From: Butyricimonas faecihominis
GTDB taxonomy: Bacteria; Bacteroidota; Bacteroidia; Bacteroidales; Marinifilaceae
DNA length: 64,000 nucleotides
Assembly (NCBI RefSeq): GCF_033096445.1
Contig: NZ_AP028155.1
Location: forward strand, 4,159,880 to 4,223,879
Direction: 5' to 3'
The notes under the pieces are model-generated. The model saw nothing but the letters and a program-made list of their open reading frames with translations, searched no databases and was not told the DNA's origin. How positions within the stretch are numbered: the first letter of the stretch is position 1; each line of letters begins with the position of its first letter. Below are positions 60,289-64,000 of this stretch, piece after piece. A program made the position numbers and the translations under genes.

Positions 60289-63200
60289 ATGAAATCTAAT
60301 TGGAAGTACGCTGTTTTTAGCGTGAAAAAATCAAAGACTTTTAAGAGTATGAGATTTTTCTTAATTTTCTGTTTCTTTTGTATTCCTGGAGTAATGGCAA
60401 ATGGCTACTCGCAGGAGCAGGTTGTTTCTTTAAACTTGAAGCAGTGTGATGTGAATACATTGTGTCAGGAAATATGGAAACAAACGGGGTTACGTTTTAT
60501 TTACAATGAAGAGCATGTTAAGGCACTTCAAGCGTTTAATGTGCAAGCAGATCACAAAACAGTACAGGAAGTGCTGGATGAAGTATTTAAAAATACCTCA
60601 TTGCGTTATTTCTTTGAGAACGATATTATTTATATCGTGAACAAACAAAAAGATGAACCGGAGAAAAAGGAAGGAAGGTCTATTTCCGGGACGGTGAAAG
60701 ATACCAAAAAAAATCCTCTTCCGGGGGTTACCGTGTTGATAAAAGGGACTACAGTAGGGGTGGTTACGGATGTAGACGGAAAATTTAAGATTACCTTACC
60801 CAAGGATACCGTGACTTTTGTTTTTTCATTTGTGGGGATGAAAAGACAGGAAGTAAAGTACACGCCGGGCAAAAAGTTAGACATTGTAATGGAGGATGAT
60901 GTGGAGCAGATGGAAGAGGTTGTGATTACCGGTTACCAGAAAATTGACAAACGTCATTTAACCAGTGCCGTGACAACTTTGAAGGCTGATGATATTAATG
61001 TGGCCGGTATATCGACTATTGACAAGATGTTGGAGGGACACGTACCGGGTATGATTTTCATGCAAAATTCAGGTCAGGTGGGAGCGGCTCCGAAATTACG
61101 TATCCGTGGTTCTTCGACTGTGTTGGGTTCTCGTGAACCGCTTTGGGTTTTGGATGGAATCATTTTACATGATCCGGTAAATGTTGATCCTTCTCAAATT
61201 AATGATTTGGATTTTGTGAATTTGTTGGGTAATGCTATTTCAGGCTTGAATCCGGATGATATTGAGCAAATTGACGTGTTGAAGGATGCCTCTGCCACGG
61301 CATTATATGGTACGCGTGCAGCAAATGGTGTGATTGTGATTACCACGAAAAAAGGTAAGATCGGACCTCCTTCAATTTCCTACTCTTTTACCGGAAGTTT
61401 ATCTCGTCGTCCAAGATATACGGATCGGGAGGTGAATGTGATGAACTCCAAAGAACGTATGGCTTTTTCTCGTGAATTGGTGGAGAAAGGAATCAAGTTT
61501 ACAGCATTAAATTCTTGGGTTGGTTACGAGTCTGCGATTTATGATTTTTGGAATGGAAAAATGAATTATAATGAATTCCAAAAGACGGTGGATCGTTATG
61601 AAACGGTTAACACGGATTGGTTCGATTTGTTGACTCGGGATGCTTTTTCTCATAAGCATACGTTGAGTCTTTCCGGAGGTACTGATAATATTCGTTATTA
61701 TGGGTCTTTGGGATTTAATGACGAGAAAGGGGTCAATAAGGGAGAACAAAATAAAACGTATTCAGCGGCATTGAATTTGACTGCTAATTATAATCGTTTC
61801 TCTGCCCGTTTTGCGTTTCAAGCTAACGTAGGAGAAAAAGAATATACTCCGTCAGATGTAGGATTGTTTAGTTATGCATTCAATACTTCTCGAACAATTC
61901 CGGCATACAATGAAGATGGGACGTTGTTTTATTACGATAGAACTTCCACGTTGGAAGGAGGTTCTAGCTCTACGCATCCTTTCAGTATTTTGAATGAAAT
62001 AGAAAATACTTCAGACGAGATTCGTTCGAGTTCGTTGTCTGTAAATACTTCTGTCGATTATAAATTTACAGATTATTTAAAGGCTTCGGCCACTTTGTCC
62101 TATCAGGTTAGTAATACGAACGAGGAAACTTATTTTGGGGAAAAGAGTTTTTATGCAGCTTGTTTACGTGATGGAGGATTCACAGAACAGGGAAAAGTAG
62201 CAAATTACATGCCTTATGGAGGTGAATTACAATTGTTAGATTCTCGAAATAACTCTTATACGGCTCGTTTACAATTGGACTTCAATAAATTCTTGGATGA
62301 AAATCATATTCACATGATTACGGCTTCCGTGGGAGGAGAACTTTCTTCTTCACGTTACCGCGGTTTCTCGCAAACACGTCGTTGTTATATGCCGGAAAGA
62401 GGAGAATCTTACGCTCCCGTGGACGTGGCGGCTTATCCCCTGTACATGGAATGGTTGGCTAATGATGAAGCGGCATTAGGAAAACGTACAAACTCGTTAA
62501 CGAACATGATATCTGGGTATTTCACGGCATCGTATAGTTATCGAGATCGTTATGTTTTGACATTCAACATGCGTGGAGATGCGTCCAATAAATTTGGTAG
62601 CAAGAGTAACGATAAATTCTTACCTATTTGGGCTATTGCGGGACGTTGGAATGTGAAGGATGATTTATTTGCCAATCGTAGTTGGGTGAATTTATTGGCA
62701 ATGCGTCTTTCTTTCGGTTATCAAGGAAATATGTTGGACTCGCAAACACCCGAGTTGATCATTAAGAAAGGAACGATGAACACGCAATTCGGAAAATATG
62801 AATCGACCGTGAGTTCATTCCCGAATCCATTTTTGAAATGGGAAAAAACGGCTTCTTTTAATATTGGGTTGGACTTCTCGTTCTTGAATGATGCAATCAA
62901 AGGAACTGTTGCTTACTATTACAAAAAGACAAAAGATGCCTTTTTGAGTAAAACCATTTCCGAGATCAATGGTATTACTAATTATATGGTAAATAAAGGA
63001 ACTTTGGAAAATCAGGGATGGGAGTTCGCTTTGAATTTTGTACCCTTTAATCCGCAGGGTGGGACGGATAGTTTTCGTTGGAGTATAGACCCACAGATTG
63101 GTCAGGTATTGAATAAATTGATAGCCAAAGCGATTAATAATCAAGAGAAAGTAATTCGTGATGAGGTAAAATATGCTGATTATTTGTCTGGTAACGTGGA

Positions 63201-63948
63201 AATTCCTGGACGCCCGTTGGATTCTTTTTACTCGTATAAATTCAAAGGATTGGATCCAATTGACGGCCGTCCCATGTTCTATGATGTGGACGTGGAAAAT
63301 AAGGAAAAATTTGCGGATATGGATAAAGAAGAGGTGTATAAGTACGTGATGGATTATTCCGGATGTAGAGTACCGACGTTACAAGGAAGCATTTCCAATA
63401 AATTGTCATATAAACGTTGTGTATTAGCTTTTAACTTGGCTTATAGTTTGGGTTCCAAGATCCGTTTGTTGAAATTATACCCGAACGTGAATGGTTCTTA
63501 TGGTACAATTGCTCCGCAGCCACACGAGAATGCTCGTCGGGAATTTTTGAAACGTTGGCAAAATCCGGGTGATGAGGCCTACACGAATATTCCGGGTATT
63601 TTATCGGGAGAAGCATTCCGTGCAACAATCGTTTCCAACTGGTGGTCGGGGTATTCTTACTCTTTTGCGGATAATATTTGGTCGATGTATGATAATTCAG
63701 ATATACGTGTTGTGAGTGGTAATTATTTGAAATTATCTTCCGTGAGTTTTCGTTATCTTTTCTCGGAAAAAGTATTGAAAGCTTTACGTTTAAAATCGGC
63801 TTATTTTGAATTGACGGGAACAAACTTATTTACAATTAGTGCTAAAGAACTGAAAGGACAGGATCCAGCCACTCAATCCGGGTCGGCAAATACAATTAAC
63901 ATGAGCCTTCGTCCTACTTATTCTTGTCGTATTAACATCACTTTCTAA
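60289..63948 (+). CDS. SusC/RagA-family TonB-linked protein with STN signalling domain
   Basis: 1219 residues. A signal region (MRFFLIFCFFCIPGVMA after a short basic leader) is followed by an STN domain (about 42-115, VVSLNLKQCDVNTLCQEIWK), a carboxypeptidase-regulatory-like domain (about 128-205), the plug (EVVITGYQKIDKRHLTSAV and DASATALYGTRAANGVIVI) and a long barrel ending INITF. The STN domain is what sets it apart from the SusC at 2199 and fits with the upstream sigma/FecR pair: substrate binding should release the sigma factor. The start ATG at 60289 gives a long leader; a later ATG at about 60349 is possible. Confidence 0.95.
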   Translation: MKSNWKYAVFSVKKSKTFKSMRFFLIFCFFCIPGVMANGYSQEQVVSLNLKQCDVNTLCQEIWKQTGLRFIYNEEHVKALQAFNVQADHKTVQEVLDEVFKNTSLRYFFENDIIYIVNKQKDEPEKKEGRSISGTVKDTKKNPLPGVTVLIKGTTVGVVTDVDGKFKITLPKDTVTFVFSFVGMKRQEVKYTPGKKLDIVMEDDVEQMEEVVITGYQKIDKRHLTSAVTTLKADDINVAGISTIDKMLEGHVPGMIFMQNSGQVGAAPKLRIRGSSTVLGSREPLWVLDGIILHDPVNVDPSQINDLDFVNLLGNAISGLNPDDIEQIDVLKDASATALYGTRAANGVIVITTKKGKIGPPSISYSFTGSLSRRPRYTDREVNVMNSKERMAFSRELVEKGIKFTALNSWVGYESAIYDFWNGKMNYNEFQKTVDRYETVNTDWFDLLTRDAFSHKHTLSLSGGTDNIRYYGSLGFNDEKGVNKGEQNKTYSAALNLTANYNRFSARFAFQANVGEKEYTPSDVGLFSYAFNTSRTIPAYNEDGTLFYYDRTSTLEGGSSSTHPFSILNEIENTSDEIRSSSLSVNTSVDYKFTDYLKASATLSYQVSNTNEETYFGEKSFYAACLRDGGFTEQGKVANYMPYGGELQLLDSRNNSYTARLQLDFNKFLDENHIHMITASVGGELSSSRYRGFSQTRRCYMPERGESYAPVDVAAYPLYMEWLANDEAALGKRTNSLTNMISGYFTASYSYRDRYVLTFNMRGDASNKFGSKSNDKFLPIWAIAGRWNVKDDLFANRSWVNLLAMRLSFGYQGNMLDSQTPELIIKKGTMNTQFGKYESTVSSFPNPFLKWEKTASFNIGLDFSFLNDAIKGTVAYYYKKTKDAFLSKTISEINGITNYMVNKGTLENQGWEFALNFVPFNPQGGTDSFRWSIDPQIGQVLNKLIAKAINNQEKVIRDEVKYADYLSGNVEIPGRPLDSFYSYKFKGLDPIDGRPMFYDVDVENKEKFADMDKEEVYKYVMDYSGCRVPTLQGSISNKLSYKRCVLAFNLAYSLGSKIRLLKLYPNVNGSYGTIAPQPHENARREFLKRWQNPGDEAYTNIPGILSGEAFRATIVSNWWSGYSYSFADNIWSMYDNSDIRVVSGNYLKLSSVSFRYLFSEKVLKALRLKSAYFELTGTNLFTISAKELKGQDPATQSGSANTINMSLRPTYSCRINITF

Positions 63949-63958
63949 GTTTAGAGTT

Positions 63959-64000
63959 ATGAAAAAGAAAATATTATATTGGATCGTGTGTTTGGGACTA
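63959..64000 (+). CDS. Start of the next gene, probably a SusD-family lipoprotein (3' truncated)
   Basis: The ATG, 10 bp after the SusC stop, opens a frame MKKKILYWIVCLGL that runs off the window. It looks like a signal peptide. Its place directly behind a SusC gene suggests SusD/RagB. The product itself cannot be seen. Confidence 0.6.
   Translation, partial: MKKKILYWIVCLGL

Overview
The window looks like Bacteroidota, order Bacteroidales. It carries SusC/SusD pairs, an ECF sigma/FecR/SusC signalling unit, TAnnTTTG promoter boxes, a UpxY-type NusG paralog heading a capsule locus, and a V-type ATPase operon of the E-DUF2764-A-B-D-I-K kind. My best guess is the Odoribacteraceae (Butyricimonas-like). 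This is inference from gene content and protein style, not from a marker gene.

Layout: (1) 1-6876, a 5'-truncated secreted metzincin-type protease followed by a SusC/SusD pair. (2) 7030-7764, an orphan LytTR response regulator. (3) 7845-15734, minus strand: a small outer membrane barrel and a DUF4136 lipoprotein, ExbB/ExbD, an ABC exporter with a NEW3-domain protein, and a YeiH-type transporter with its LysR regulator. Two related palindromic repeats separate some of these units. (4) 16116-39961, plus strand: a capsular/exopolysaccharide locus. (5) 40050-44553, an accessory cluster: a frameshifted RteC-like gene, an MNT-HEPN pair, two DUF6266-like proteins, a holin-like protein, a cytoplasmic amidase and a small membrane protein. 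(6) 44838-52927, the V-ATPase operon, with an unrelated S23-type four-helix-bundle gene between subunits B and D. (7) 52995-58351, an AraC regulator divergent from an alkylsulfatase across a perfect inverted repeat, then two L,D-transpeptidase genes (the first frameshifted) and a rhomboid protease. (8) 58402-64000, ECF sigma, FecR, STN-containing SusC and the first codons of the next gene, probably a SusD.

The capsule locus is the most interesting part. Its promoter lies between perfect 18-bp inverted repeats with an AAACGATCGTTT core, the architecture of Bacteroidales invertible capsule promoters, and here it faces the locus (ON). A structured leader, a UpxY-like antiterminator, an unknown protein in the UpxZ position and an attenuator-like pair of alternative hairpins follow. 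The biosynthetic genes suggest UDP-GalNAcA (epimerase plus dehydrogenase) and a 4-amino-4,6-dideoxy sugar (FlaA1-type dehydratase, DegT aminotransferase, PglC-like transferase). Wzx, Wzy, Wza, Wzc and a PHP-type phosphatase complete a Wzy-dependent system. A FemAB/GNAT-like gene in the locus is broken at a run of nine G, which may be a second switch. Two stretches hold gene debris, one of them fusing the start of an AMP-ligase to the end of an SGNH hydrolase.

Three genes (29291-30092, 40050-40665, 56092-57013) are each interrupted by a frameshift in the same +1 sense, so reads should be checked before calling them pseudogenes or switches. I saw no rRNA, tRNA, CRISPR array, IS element or recombinase gene.
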